Below, piece by piece: positions 54,329 to 63,591 of a stretch of 64,000 nucleotides of DNA. A program made the translations under genes and the position numbers. Below the pieces are notes generated by a model that was not told the origin of the DNA, made no database searches, and worked only from the letters and a program-made list of their open reading frames with translations. The DNA lies in the NCBI GenBank assembly GCA_003599885.1, contig QZKW01000044.1, forward strand, positions 26,282 to 90,281. The letters are read 5' to 3'. This DNA comes from Desulfobacteraceae bacterium. Lineage in GTDB: Bacteria > Desulfobacterota > Desulfobacteria > Desulfobacterales > Desulfosalsimonadaceae. Every line of letters starts with the position of its first letter. The stretch's first letter is position 1.

Positions 54329-54724
54329 ATGGACTGGTTCAGCATGTTGGAGAAATTTATAAACGAACACGCAAGCGCTGGTATTCAAAAAGAGCGAATT
54401 ATCCAAAGAGACGAAATTATTCAGCACCTAAGAGATGAACACAATTTACTTAAAGAAAAGAATACACTTCTAAATGAAAAAAACGAGATTCTTCAAAGAG
54501 AGCTTAAAGAACTATCTATTCCGGAAAATTTCATCAAATATCGTGGAGTCCTCTTTTCTAAATTACCAGATGGTAGGATTGATGAATGTGCTTATTGCCC
54601 AACGTGCAAAACTCCTATGTATAGCATTCAAGAGGCAACCAACTTTGAATGTAGTCGTTGTCGTTTCGTTGCTTCATTTACAGGGGAAGAACTTCCTCAA
54701 ATTTTAAGAGACAACCTTAAATAA
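54329..54724 (+). CDS. Coiled-coil plus zinc-ribbon cargo protein
   Basis: A protein of about 131 aa. A long coiled coil (about residues 22-65; IIQRDEIIQHLRDEHNLLKE, then LNEKNEILQREL) precedes a C-terminal zinc ribbon (CPTC...CSRC, near 92-113). AAAGGA lies 8 nt before the ATG at 54329; an in-frame ATG at 54311 is an alternative. It forms a two-gene cargo cassette with the preceding zinc-ribbon gene. A sensor/effector pair is conceivable, but there is no direct evidence. Confidence 0.62.
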   Translation: MDWFSMLEKFINEHASAGIQKERIIQRDEIIQHLRDEHNLLKEKNTLLNEKNEILQRELKELSIPENFIKYRGVLFSKLPDGRIDECAYCPTCKTPMYSIQEATNFECSRCRFVASFTGEELPQILRDNLK

Positions 54725-54737
54725 TTGTTTTTTAAAA

Positions 54738-56396
54738 TCACGCCGACTGATAAATCACGGCCCCCGTCACCCTCAGAAATGAATGAAAGAATTCCGGGAT
54801 CCTGATTTCCGACTCCTCATTGAAAAGCCGGTATTGCCGCCACATTTCTTCCACCTGACCATAGGCCACGCACCGCCCCTTGCAATGCAGTTCCAGTCCC
54901 CCGCCCATCATAAAGCACATATGCCGATTCCCGCCCCGGCAGTCGCATTGAATGGTATCGATCTCAAAAAGGTTTAAAACCTCTTTCCGCAGTGAAAAAA
55001 GAGCCCAGTTTACCGAATAAACCGTATCATCATGGAATTTAACCCCTGAATGGCCGAAAGCGTATGATCCATTTTGCCGCCGGGTATATGAAAAGGTGCT
55101 CAACTCCGATTCAAAAATTTCGAGATCCTTCGAGAAATGAAACCGGCCTTCTTTCATGGTTCGATACATTTCTGGAAAACTGGCCTGCTGGTTTGTGTCA
55201 TGCGGGCTGATTAGCTCACAAGGAATTTGATTTTCAAGCATCCATGCATGAATATCAGCGGTTTCATAATTTTCCAGGATCACATTATCAAGCTTGTATC
55301 GTTTATGGTCTTCCAGGATAACAGCTTTAATGCTTTTGGCCGCATTGATCAGAAACCGATGCTGATTCAGCAAATAATATTCCGGCTCCCCGCCCTGGGT
55401 GGCAACCTTCATGACCACGGACCAAACAGTAAAATCACCCCTTGGCCCGGCAATCAGACTTTTCGCCCGGTCCAGGCCCGCCCCGATCTTATACGCCCGG
55501 CCCTTCGCCAGCGCATCAACATCCGCCACGGGCACCCGGTAAGAATCCCGGCATTGTTCGATAATCTCCGCAGAGAAAAGCCCGTTCTTCGCGTCTGACC
55601 GCTGCCCGAGAACATCCCGCTTGAAATCGGCCGGCAGAGTGGTTTTTTCCAGCCTGGCCGCCTTGTCCCGGTCAATCCACGCCGGGGCTTCCTTCGCGAA
55701 ATGGTCAAAGTCCCTGTAGCTGGTGGACTGGCAAAACATCTGCTTATCATTCGTCGCCTCTTTTTCTAACGAATGGACAGGCCCATCAGTGGAATCAACA
55801 TTCGAATCAACAAAAATCAATGAATCTTCCGAATCCAGCAATGCAGCTTGCAGCGCATTAAACGGCCCGAGCTCAACAAAGCTATGCAAATCAGACACCC
55901 ACAGCAAATTGATTTTATCACCGAATGCCGACGCCGTATTACTCGCTGAAAACTGGATCTGATTCTGAAGTTCGTGAAACATAATGGTATACATAAACTG
56001 ATTATTTTCCGGAATCAGCACCGACAGCAAAGGACTGTTATTTATAATCCGCTTCAGCGCCGCAAACTGAGTCCGCCGGCAATGGTCTTCAGTGGACCCT
56101 AAAAGTTGGACTGTGAAATTCATCCGGCTGGTGAATAACCACAACACGATCAAGCTGAAGACGGTTGACTTCCCATGACGCCTGGGCTCAACGTTCATCG
56201 AAATGGAATGCTTGAACAAACCGGATTTTTTATCAACCGCAAGCACATTCCGGATAAACTTCCTTTGCCGGGCAGTGGGGACGAATGGTTCATATCGATT
56301 GGACCGGGTCAATATCCGGGGCTGGATGTCATTCACCCATTGATAAAACCCGGCTTCACCGCCCTGCCATAATTTAATTCGTTCTGAGAAATTCAT
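54738..56396 (-). CDS. Phage terminase large subunit
   Basis: DNA-packaging motor (552 aa). The ATPase domain has the Walker A-type EPRRHGKST (residues about 69-77) and Walker B candidate INLLWVSD (near 163). The nuclease domain shows GAGLDRAKS (near 312), VILENYE (near 372) and the late acidic HDDTVYSVNWALFS (near 477), matching the RNase H-like metal site. The C-terminal extra region (about 495-552) has two Cys clusters. It overlaps the upstream gene by 4 bp. Confidence 0.88.
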   Translation of the reverse strand: MNFSERIKLWQGGEAGFYQWVNDIQPRILTRSNRYEPFVPTARQRKFIRNVLAVDKKSGLFKHSISMNVEPRRHGKSTVFSLIVLWLFTSRMNFTVQLLGSTEDHCRRTQFAALKRIINNSPLLSVLIPENNQFMYTIMFHELQNQIQFSASNTASAFGDKINLLWVSDLHSFVELGPFNALQAALLDSEDSLIFVDSNVDSTDGPVHSLEKEATNDKQMFCQSTSYRDFDHFAKEAPAWIDRDKAARLEKTTLPADFKRDVLGQRSDAKNGLFSAEIIEQCRDSYRVPVADVDALAKGRAYKIGAGLDRAKSLIAGPRGDFTVWSVVMKVATQGGEPEYYLLNQHRFLINAAKSIKAVILEDHKRYKLDNVILENYETADIHAWMLENQIPCELISPHDTNQQASFPEMYRTMKEGRFHFSKDLEIFESELSTFSYTRRQNGSYAFGHSGVKFHDDTVYSVNWALFSLRKEVLNLFEIDTIQCDCRGGNRHMCFMMGGGLELHCKGRCVAYGQVEEMWRQYRLFNEESEIRIPEFFHSFLRVTGAVIYQSA

Positions 56397-56911
56397 ATTT
56401 TGTCGCCATTTTTTATCACCTTTTTGTCACCTTTTTGTCGCCTTATTCGGCGACATTCCTTGCAGACGCCAAAAATCCCGTATCTACATTGTGCACTCGG
56501 GGAAAATCCATTCCGTGATTTTATCTTTCCGCAATCCGAACATCGCCGCACCACCTGCCCAAGTCTAACCTCGAAATAAATCCCCATCCGGCCGGTGGTT
56601 CCAATAATTGGCGTCAACCCGTCAACCATTTCGTCATAAACTATCACGGGTGCCACGAGTGGCCGCTCAGACAACACTCTCAACAGCCGCCGCTCAAACA
56701 CGGGCACCACCTCAAACGCTCTCGCCGGTCGCCGCTCCCGGAATATCCAGGCAATTTCCGGCGCGGAAGTATCCCAATCCACACTCACCAGCGCGGCATG
56801 CTTCGCGCAATCAGCCGGGCACCTGCTCACCTCATAATACCTTTGACACTCATACGAAGTCACCCGATGCCCATGATGGCTGCAGGGGAATAAATCAAAT
56901 TTGCTTTTCAT
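56393..56911 (-). CDS. Treble-clef zinc-finger protein upstream of terminase
   Basis: A 172-aa protein with an N-terminal Cys/His group (CSHHGH, CQRYYEVSRCPADC) and a C-terminal treble-clef-like motif (CSDCGKIKSRNGF, then CKECRRIRR), as seen in some HNH-like or DNA-binding phage proteins. The His/Asn residues of an HNH nuclease are not evident. Coupled to the terminase by a 4-bp overlap, it probably assists packaging. I do not recognise the family. Confidence 0.6.
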   Translation of the reverse strand: MKSKFDLFPCSHHGHRVTSYECQRYYEVSRCPADCAKHAALVSVDWDTSAPEIAWIFRERRPARAFEVVPVFERRLLRVLSERPLVAPVIVYDEMVDGLTPIIGTTGRMGIYFEVRLGQVVRRCSDCGKIKSRNGFSPSAQCRYGIFGVCKECRRIRRQKGDKKVIKNGDKI

Positions 56912-57049
56912 ATGTGTATTGCGGGCAATGGCGGAAATTGAAAAAATTATATGTGTAAGACACCCTGTCCCGCCCAGCGCCCGATTTTTGGGGCTTCCAC
57001 CTTCGTAAAAAGACTTTATATCTTATAAAGTCAGTTAACTTTAACCGAA

Positions 57050-57460
57050 CTATTCAAACGTAATATTGCTTAAATCCCTGTTCTTGTTCATCTTTCCATC
57101 TGATTTCTTTTTCTTTTTGAGGTCAATCAGGAAGGTAAGAGCCCGGCGCTTTGCTTCCTGCAGCTTCATCAAGTCACCAGTAATCAATGGATTTAAACCT
57201 TCAGCGCCGATTATGCTTTCCGGATTTGACAGCAAATGACATTCGATAACTTTTTCAATGGTGGCATAGATAGCGATATCTCGCCTTAAAAACGCTGCTG
57301 CTGCCTGGACCTGATCTTTATCAAGTTCATCCTGCAAAGAACGAATGGCACGCCCGTAAGCGGATCTCATATCAATAGTGCCGTCAAGCTTGATAGCATC
57401 ACGGAACAGTTCAATGATATTCGGTTTGTCTTTGCCTTGATTTGCCGGTGAATTCTCCAT
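57050..57460 (-). CDS. Candidate terminase small subunit
   Basis: A 136-aa helical protein with a basic C-terminal tail (DLKKKKKSDGKMNKNRD). Size, helical content and place two genes before the large terminase fit a small terminase that recognises packaging DNA, but there is no sequence signature I can name. An alternative is an unrelated small DNA-binding protein. Confidence 0.5.
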   Translation of the reverse strand: MENSPANQGKDKPNIIELFRDAIKLDGTIDMRSAYGRAIRSLQDELDKDQVQAAAAFLRRDIAIYATIEKVIECHLLSNPESIIGAEGLNPLITGDLMKLQEAKRRALTFLIDLKKKKKSDGKMNKNRDLSNITFE

Positions 57461-57997
57461 GGTTTCGCTTTAAACTCCCATCAAAAGTCACAACAATGCT
57501 TCTGTTTTACATACAAAATAGATAAATAAACAAATGGTTACACTTACAGACCTTCGGGTAATATGCCCGAAAGAATACCATGCTTATTGATTTTCTCTAT
57601 CGCATCCAGTGGTAAAAAGCAATACTTCAAGAAACAGTATCGTATTTTAAAGCCAATCTGACCGGGTGCCGGTGGACTGGCCGTCGGGTTCTCTATTCCG
57701 GCGCGGTGTCAATCTTTGTTTCAGCCTTCGCCTATACCCTCGCCCGCTCCTTAATATCTATAACCATTTGAAATTATATATTGTTACCGATATACAAAAA
57801 TTAACTTATTGATTTTATTATATTGTTACCAATTCATTCAATTTGTTATAAACTTTTATATAAATGAAAGATAATTAACTATATGGCCTATATGGTATAT
57901 ACTGAAACTTTATGACATTATAGCGCAATTAGTAACAAGCCTATCATTTCAAATAGTTATAAAAACATAACCAGTAACATTATATAAATTCAGATAG
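57461..57997. other. AT-rich gap with GTAACA iterons (origin candidate)
   Basis: There is no gene here. TGTTACC occurs at 57782-57788 and 57824-57830, and inverted AGTAACA at 57931-57937 and 57973-57979, in DNA dominated by TATAT runs. Iteron-like repeats near a P4-type primase gene suggest a replication origin. One more TGTTACC lies at 61699-61705. Confidence 0.45.
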
Positions 57998-60541
57998 TTA
58001 TGTTAATAAACCAATACCATCATATCCTTTGTATGTTTTACTGTCTTGAGATAAGCGCCGGACATTACGCTCAAACAACCTCCCAACTTTCCTGCCAAAA
58101 GCAACGCCTGACATTGGTTTTAAGCCATTTTGACCAGCCCATTCATGATAAGCTGTATATAACGCATTCGAAGTAACCCAACATTCATGCGCTATTACAC
58201 AACAATCCGTGTAAAATTGATTGATGATATCCTCGTCTTTCTGGTAGCTCTTCGTAGCATTTTTCACAATATCCGGCGGGTTTAATCCTTCCACCTGATA
58301 ATCCAAGCATCCACGAACCAGCCATGCAAGAATACCCTCGGCTTCTGATTTCAAATTCTTTGGTAAGTCCTTATCCCGTTTCCTTTCCTGGGGTTCTTTG
58401 GGATTGTCCACAAAAGACAACGAAAAAGGAATAAGTAGAATCCTCTTCCATGAAGCATAATCATCAGCGTTTGCTCGGGGTTTTGAGTTTGTCATCATGC
58501 ATAGGGTGTGTGACGGTTTAAATGAAACTTCCCGCTTTCCGTATGGTTCCCGGCCTGATAAATACCCGCCGCCGGTTCTTTCTTTCACTACTGACAAATC
58601 CAGTTTGCGGCCCTCGTTTGTCTCAGACGCCCAAACAAGGCGCTTACCCCGTAATGCCATAAGTTCAGCATTATGTGCATTTGCATTTTTTTTCTGGCCT
58701 GAATCCAATAACATTTCAGCCCTTACTGGTGACGCCATATTGCCTAAAATGTGCCGCAAGGCTTCGATTATGGTATCCTTGCCGTTTCTGCCTGCTCCAA
58801 AAAGGATTGGGAAAACATGCTCAATCACTTCACCAATAAGAGACAAACCGAATAAACGTTGGATGAAGCATATTAATTCAAGGTCATTGTCAAAAATTTG
58901 GAGCAAGGCGGTTTCCCACTGTGGACATATCGCTTGATGGTTAAAATCAGTCGGGCAAAAAGTCTTCAGCATATCCGATTGGTGGCCCGGCCTAAGTTGA
59001 CCGGTTTTGAGATCCACTACGCCGTTTCTGCATGGTAGCAACCAGGGTTTGAGATCCCATTCATCACCCGACGTTCCAAGACTGCCCGGCCCGACGGCAG
59101 CGAATTCGACGACCTGTTTTCTATAATATAAAGTTTTCAATGCTTTGAGCTGGTCAAGAACTGCTTTAATTTTTCGCTCACATTCCGCCAAGGCCAGTTC
59201 ATTGGATTCCGTTTTTTTCGCTTCTAATTTTGACCGCTCATTAAAAAGGACATCACGAGCAATTTTGAATAAGTCCATAACAGCATCGACATCCTTCAAA
59301 GGTTCATTAATTTTTTCTGGCATCCAGTAATGGCCTGACCAAACGTGCCAGCGATTTGATGCATGGTCGTAAATATATTTGTCTTTAAACAATCTTAAAA
59401 ATAGATCAGCACAACCTTTCATTTTGTCATACGCAGCAAAAATTATGTCTTCCGTGGGAATGCTTTGATCCGGACCGACTGTCATGTTTTTAAGGGATAT
59501 TACTTTTGCATTTTCAACCATCTGCATGAGCTCGTGCCCCCTGCCCGCCTTTAAAATATCATTAACGTCATATCCCTTTGGGTATTCCGGTGCCCATTCA
59601 ATCGATTTTGCATCGGGTAGAATCTTCCGGACCTGCTGAGCAGCTTCTTGTCCGCCTTCATCGTTATCGAATGCACAAATAACAGTTTTACCTTTCAGTT
59701 TTTTCTGTATTTTCTTTACCTTTTTTCCGTTTGTATTGCTTAATGAAATACAACAAGCATCTGGAATTATGGTTGCTACGCTCAAGGCATCGATCGGGGA
59801 CTCAATAATGATGACTTTTTCCGCCTGATCCAGCGGCCTACCGACAATGAAAAATGCGTCACTGGCGTTACTGCCTGGGATAAATTTTTTGCACTTCAAA
59901 TCAAATGTCAGGCCTTTTTTTGTTTCATCAACATATTGGATTGCGCAAGGCTTTCTGTCGGCATCGTGATACAAGAAACAAATAGCTACTGCGGTTTCTG
60001 CCTGATGGTCGAAGGGATACCATTTCAAAGAAATGATTCCAGCATTGAAACTTTCCCGAATCAGGGAAAAGGATATTTTTCGTTTTGTGTACAAAAAGTA
60101 TTTAAGATACTTGAAATCATTTCTAACGAATTCGTCGTCAATCTGCTTCCAGGCGCTTTCGATCTGATCCGCTGTCAAATATTCATCTTTCCTCTTTTCT
60201 ATTTGTTTTGTCGGATTTTCCTGCTGATTGCATTCTGAAATAACTGGCTTTCCGGTGGCCTTTTCATGGCTCCATAGTGGCTGGTATTTGAGGGTCAATT
60301 CTTTTTTGGACAAACCTTCAAGCCGGCAATGAAAGTCTATCAAATCGCCTGTTGCCTCACATTTCCGACAAAGAAAGCGCCCATATCCAGAGTCTTCCGC
60401 TGTCCATAAGATAAACCGGTCGTCTCCCTGGCACCATGGACAGGGTGCTGCCCATTCGCCCGGCGTTTTTTGGACCTTCCCGGGAATGAGATCCGCCATG
60501 GGCTGCAGGCAGGCTTTCAGTTGTTGGAAATCAACCGTCAT
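57998..60541 (-). CDS. P4-type phage/plasmid primase-helicase of element 2
   Basis: An 847-aa replication protein. CHC2-type zinc finger (PCPWCQG...LCRKCEATGD, near residues 34-64), TOPRIM domain (VIIIESPIDALSV near 257; CAFDNDEGGQEAAQ near 302), and a D5/P4 alpha-type helicase with Walker A GAGRNGKDTIIEAL (near 578) and a D5_N block before it (VVEFAAVGPGSLGTS, KPWLLPCRNGVVDLKTGQL). The start at 60541 overlaps the upstream stop as ATGA; the longer frame to 60586 is rejected. It should prime and unwind the excised element. The helicase region differs from element 1's. Confidence 0.9.
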   Translation of the reverse strand: MTVDFQQLKACLQPMADLIPGKVQKTPGEWAAPCPWCQGDDRFILWTAEDSGYGRFLCRKCEATGDLIDFHCRLEGLSKKELTLKYQPLWSHEKATGKPVISECNQQENPTKQIEKRKDEYLTADQIESAWKQIDDEFVRNDFKYLKYFLYTKRKISFSLIRESFNAGIISLKWYPFDHQAETAVAICFLYHDADRKPCAIQYVDETKKGLTFDLKCKKFIPGSNASDAFFIVGRPLDQAEKVIIIESPIDALSVATIIPDACCISLSNTNGKKVKKIQKKLKGKTVICAFDNDEGGQEAAQQVRKILPDAKSIEWAPEYPKGYDVNDILKAGRGHELMQMVENAKVISLKNMTVGPDQSIPTEDIIFAAYDKMKGCADLFLRLFKDKYIYDHASNRWHVWSGHYWMPEKINEPLKDVDAVMDLFKIARDVLFNERSKLEAKKTESNELALAECERKIKAVLDQLKALKTLYYRKQVVEFAAVGPGSLGTSGDEWDLKPWLLPCRNGVVDLKTGQLRPGHQSDMLKTFCPTDFNHQAICPQWETALLQIFDNDLELICFIQRLFGLSLIGEVIEHVFPILFGAGRNGKDTIIEALRHILGNMASPVRAEMLLDSGQKKNANAHNAELMALRGKRLVWASETNEGRKLDLSVVKERTGGGYLSGREPYGKREVSFKPSHTLCMMTNSKPRANADDYASWKRILLIPFSLSFVDNPKEPQERKRDKDLPKNLKSEAEGILAWLVRGCLDYQVEGLNPPDIVKNATKSYQKDEDIINQFYTDCCVIAHECWVTSNALYTAYHEWAGQNGLKPMSGVAFGRKVGRLFERNVRRLSQDSKTYKGYDGIGLLT

Positions 60542-60735
60542 TTTCTTTTCACTAATTTTTCTGCCTGTTCCGGGACGTCGGCCCATGTAAAAATCATTTC
60601 CCGGGAACAGCGCTTACAGACCGGCAGTTCAATTTCACATTTCCAAAGGATTCCGGAAACCGTCCATTCATGCATCTTTGTTTGTGTGACAGTGGCAAAA
60701 CCAGCACAGTAAACGCATTCTTCAGATTTTTTCAT
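60538..60735 (-). CDS. Small zinc-ribbon protein before primase
   Basis: A 65-aa protein with two Cys-x2-Cys pairs (CVYC near residue 7 and CKRC near 40) that likely bind zinc. Its stop overlaps the primase start (ATGA). It is probably an accessory to replication or a regulator. Confidence 0.6.
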   Translation of the reverse strand: MKKSEECVYCAGFATVTQTKMHEWTVSGILWKCEIELPVCKRCSREMIFTWADVPEQAEKLVKRK

Positions 60736-60877
60736 GATACAAAGTCCTTGCCGCTAAAGTGTGGAGTTACCGCCGCCGTCACGTCCTGACCTCATCCAGA
60801 ACGAAACGGCTTCATCGGCGGCAACTTTTTGAAAACCTTGCGGTCGCGGCTCCGCAAGGCAGGAAGAAACTCGTTTT
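60736..60877. other. Short gap, no gene
   Basis: A 142-bp gap between the AlpA-like and zinc-ribbon genes. I see nothing distinct in it. Confidence 0.4.
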
Positions 60878-61087
60878 CTATTCATCAAACTGTGAAAGCC
60901 TAACACCCGGAGATTTTTTTACCCACTCACGGAGCTCTGATCTGATTAAAACCAAGCGTCCACCGGGTTTCCTGAAGGGTATTTTGTGACGGGTGATCAG
61001 CTTCCGCAATGCCCCCGGTGACAACCACGGCAATTCCTCAGCGCAGGCCTGTTCAATCGATAGAAATTCCTCATTACGATTGTTCAT
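60878..61087 (-). CDS. AlpA/excisionase-like regulator of element 2
   Basis: A 69-aa protein of the AlpA/HTH_17 type: FLSIEQACAEELPWLSPGAL, then LITRHKIPFRKPGGRLVLIR and SELREWVKKS make the HTH and wing. Such proteins control excision and early expression in P4 and PICI-type satellites. It lies 11 bp downstream of another HTH-like gene. Confidence 0.75.
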   Translation of the reverse strand: MNNRNEEFLSIEQACAEELPWLSPGALRKLITRHKIPFRKPGGRLVLIRSELREWVKKSPGVRLSQFDE

Positions 61088-61098
61088 GGTTTACACCT

Positions 61099-61536
61099 TT
61101 AATTTTTGAAATAATCGTCAATCGCTGCATCAATAAATGATTTAACTTTCGGCAGGTTAATCACAAGCGCTGTCTCGAATTCAGTAATCCGCTTTAAAGA
61201 TTCGGCCTGATTGGATGGAATCAAAACCGGCTGGTTAAAATTTTCGTCTGTTAAAACAAGCAGGTTGTCAAAATCTTCAGCGAAAATATTTTGCGCCATT
61301 ATCGCAGCGACATCATTCCGCAAAAATTTTTTCAATTGTAAAAATACACCAATTTTATGAAGTGCGTTTGTTCCGAAAATGGTTCGGTAACTTTCGCCCC
61401 ATTGGACCTTCGTGCCACTGGTTATAAGTCCTTGGAACATGAGGGTCTTAAAGGATCTTGGATGTAGACCACAAATTTTTGCCGTTTCGAATGTTGAAAA
61501 AGCCGGTTGTCCGGGTTGCATTTTTGGATATTTCAT
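61099..61536 (-). CDS. HTH-like regulator of element 2
   Basis: A 145-aa protein. The N-terminus has a MerR/HTH-like part (FSTFETAKICGLHPRSFKTL near residue 13, followed by a wing-like GTKVQWGESYR). The remainder is helical. GGGG lies 9 nt before the ATG at 61536; a GTG at 61551 is less likely. It is the first gene of the leftward operon and so probably a master regulator. It has no exact family match that I can name. Confidence 0.6.
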   Translation of the reverse strand: MKYPKMQPGQPAFSTFETAKICGLHPRSFKTLMFQGLITSGTKVQWGESYRTIFGTNALHKIGVFLQLKKFLRNDVAAIMAQNIFAEDFDNLLVLTDENFNQPVLIPSNQAESLKRITEFETALVINLPKVKSFIDAAIDDYFKN

Positions 61537-61551
61537 AATTTGATTCCCCAC

Positions 61552-62000
61552 ATATTAGAATTAATTAAACTTATTTCACTTTGTGGTTTAATCTAAATTA
61601 CATTTCGAAAGAGATCAAGAAAAAAGTGCTCGAAAATTACACATAACATATTATTTTTATGGACAATTGTTGATATTAGCATATATATAATAGTAATAAA
61701 TGTTACCCTGAAAACACTTTATGAATTATAATTAAACCTATTAACAATTGATATTATTAATAATATATAAAAACAAAATTACTTTATGACTTATAAAATA
61801 ATTTTTATATATTATTACAATAATTTATATAATTTAATTTGGTTGACAATTAAATTTTTAGAAGTATTTTGAATACTATTCAAGGATTTTGAAAATAAAT
61901 TGACATTTAGAAAAGGAATGAATTATATTGAAGACCTCTCAAACTTGCACGGCGGCCAACCGTTATTTGGCTTTTGTTTTTGTATATGAAATTGGAATTT
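61552..62000. other. AT-rich divergent control region of element 2
   Basis: About 450 bp of almost pure AT separate the leftward operon from the rightward integrase side. It includes a TGTTACC iteron (61699-61705) and repeated TTTATGAnTTATAA-like segments (around 61720 and 61784). No gene is present. It probably holds the lysogeny/replication switch. Confidence 0.5.
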
Positions 62001-62002
62001 TT

Positions 62003-62081
62003 GCGCGCCACGGTGCCGGTACTGGAAACAGCCGGGAAGCCCTGCAAGGCTTGAGACACCGTCGGCGCGTTTTTGTTTTTT
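62003..62081 (+). ncRNA. Candidate structured RNA, three-way junction with T tail
   Basis: A closing stem, GCGCGCCACGGTG (62003-62015) with CACCG-T-C-GGCGCGT (62057-62070), encloses two hairpins. One is CCGG-TA-CTG-GAAA-CAG-CCGG with a GAAA tetraloop (62016-62035); the other is AAGCC-CTGCAA-GGCTT (62038-62052). A T run follows at once (62070-62081), so it can end transcription. It stands out as GC-rich in AT-rich DNA. Confidence 0.55.
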
Positions 62082-62101
62082 AAACAAAAAGGAGAAAAAC
62101 C

Positions 62102-62377
62102 ATGGCTAAAAACAGTGAATCCACATCTGACCGTCTAGAAAATTTTTTGGATTTTATTGAGAGAAATTTGTCCGCATTAAAAATTTGTCAAAAAGAAGCC
62201 GCTATCCTGGATGATGGATCAGGGGTTGCACTAACCTTACAGGATGTCATAGTCAGGATTGAAAAAGAATGTCGAAACGTCCAGAACTTTTTAAATTCAA
62301 AAACGCAAACAGAGGATGATTTTATGGAAACGCTTCCACACGAAATCAGGTTCGGACAATTGGTACCATTTAAATAA
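62102..62377 (+). CDS. Small hypothetical protein upstream of integrase
   Basis: A 91-aa acidic helical protein that I do not recognise, with a good AAAAAGGAG site before the ATG. It lies 21 bp before the integrase and downstream of the structured RNA, and may be a recombination directionality factor. Nothing in the sequence confirms this. Confidence 0.55.
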   Translation: MAKNSESTSDRLENFLDFIERNLSALKICQKEAAILDDGSGVALTLQDVIVRIEKECRNVQNFLNSKTQTEDDFMETLPHEIRFGQLVPFK

Positions 62378-62398
62378 GAATGGAAAAGGAGGACTTCT

Positions 62399-63514
62399 AT
62401 GTATTTGCGCGGAAAACAATGGATAACAGACTTTTGTTTTGAAGGTGAGCGCCACATTAAATCCTGGGGAGAAATCAACAAAAGCGCTGCACAAGCCAAG
62501 GAACATAAATTTAAAACTGAAATCCGGGAAGGCACCCATCTTAGGAAAAACAAACAAATCAAGTTTGAAGCCTTCGCTGAAAAATATCTTGAAAATGCTG
62601 TAACCCACAAAAAGGCATCATCGGTTTTGCGAAACAAAACCAGTATCAATGCCTTACTGCCTCATTTCAATGGGAAGCTCATTCAAAAGATTGATCCACT
62701 ATCAATCGAACGCTTCAAAATATTCCGATTGAAAGAAGGCCGGGCACCTGCAACCGTCAACCGTGAGATTGAAACACTTAAGAACATGCTCAAAATAGCG
62801 GTTGATTGGGATTATTTACAAAAGAATCCGGCTGATAAGGTCAATAAATTCACACTTAAAAATGAACGTGATTGGATCCTCAGCCTGGAAGATGAAAAAC
62901 GACTGCTTGAGGAGTGCTCAAAACGGCCGCAACGGAAAGGCGGTGAGTATTTGCAAGACCTGGTGAAGCTTGCCCTTTATACAGGCATGCGTCAGGGTGA
63001 ACTATTCAATTTAAAAAAGCAGGATGTTTTTTTGAACGAACAATATGTTTTCGTTTCAGATTCAAAAAACGGTGAATCCCGGCGCGTGCCATTGTGCGAC
63101 ACTGCCCTTGAAATTTTAAACCGTCGTTTGAGTATTGAAGACACAAAATCTGAATGCGTTTTTCATACAAAAGCCGGGCATCAAATTAAAGAACTCACAA
63201 ATGCTTTTTGGCGTGCAGTCACAAACGCCGGCCTTGAGCAATGGGAAACTGCAAAGGATGGAAAAAAGAAAAGAATAAGGTTCCGGTTTCACGATTTGAG
63301 ACATACTTTCGGAAGTCGCCTGGGAATGATGAATTTTCACTCTAAAACGATCATGCAAATCATGGGTCATAAAACGCAAACCGCTGCTGCCCGGTATCAG
63401 CACCCAACTCAGGAACATAAACTCAATGCTGTCAAGGGGTTAGATCAAGTCCCACAGAATCCCCACAAGCAGCATGAAAATAACTTAGAATATAAAGGAA
63501 TATCATATGGTTAA
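62399..63514 (+). CDS. Tyrosine recombinase, integrase of element 2
   Basis: Integrase (371 aa). N-terminal AP2/arm-binding region, core-binding domain (about 55-145, KFEAFAEKYLENAVTHKKAS), catalytic Arg in TGMRQGELFNL (near 199), Lys in SDSKNGESRRVPL, HDLRHTFGSRLG (near 298) and the Tyr region MGHKTQTAAARYQHPT (near 323). All catalytic residues are present. It ends 14 bp before the right att copy and its 3' end contains GTCCCAC-type arm sites (63449-63466). It should integrate into tRNA-fMet. Confidence 0.93.
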   Translation: MYLRGKQWITDFCFEGERHIKSWGEINKSAAQAKEHKFKTEIREGTHLRKNKQIKFEAFAEKYLENAVTHKKASSVLRNKTSINALLPHFNGKLIQKIDPLSIERFKIFRLKEGRAPATVNREIETLKNMLKIAVDWDYLQKNPADKVNKFTLKNERDWILSLEDEKRLLEECSKRPQRKGGEYLQDLVKLALYTGMRQGELFNLKKQDVFLNEQYVFVSDSKNGESRRVPLCDTALEILNRRLSIEDTKSECVFHTKAGHQIKELTNAFWRAVTNAGLEQWETAKDGKKKRIRFRFHDLRHTFGSRLGMMNFHSKTIMQIMGHKTQTAAARYQHPTQEHKLNAVKGLDQVPQNPHKQHENNLEYKGISYG

Positions 63515-63528
63515 GTCATCAACTTATA

Positions 63529-63576
63529 GGGCTCATAACCCGAAGGTAATAGGTTCAAATCCTGTCCCCGCTACCA
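63529..63576. other. Att site (right) of element 2: tRNA-fMet 3' fragment
   Basis: A 48-bp copy of the 3' part of the initiator tRNA (anticodon stem, variable loop, T arm, CCA), with one change from 48301-48348. It lacks the 5' half and is not a functional tRNA. It marks the right edge of the 15.2-kb element. Confidence 0.93.
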
Positions 63577-63591
63577 CCAATAAAACAGTAA

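Noticed and set aside
62003..62081. Twister or HDV-type ribozyme
   Set aside because: The three-way junction lacks the conserved loops of twister and the double pseudoknot of HDV-like ribozymes.
49149..62377. Complete prophage
   Set aside because: No tail, tape-measure, baseplate, holin or endolysin gene can be recognised, and the 15-kb span has no room for them.
63529..63576. Possible second tRNA-fMet gene
   Set aside because: The 5' half is missing, so it cannot fold as a tRNA; it is the right att copy.
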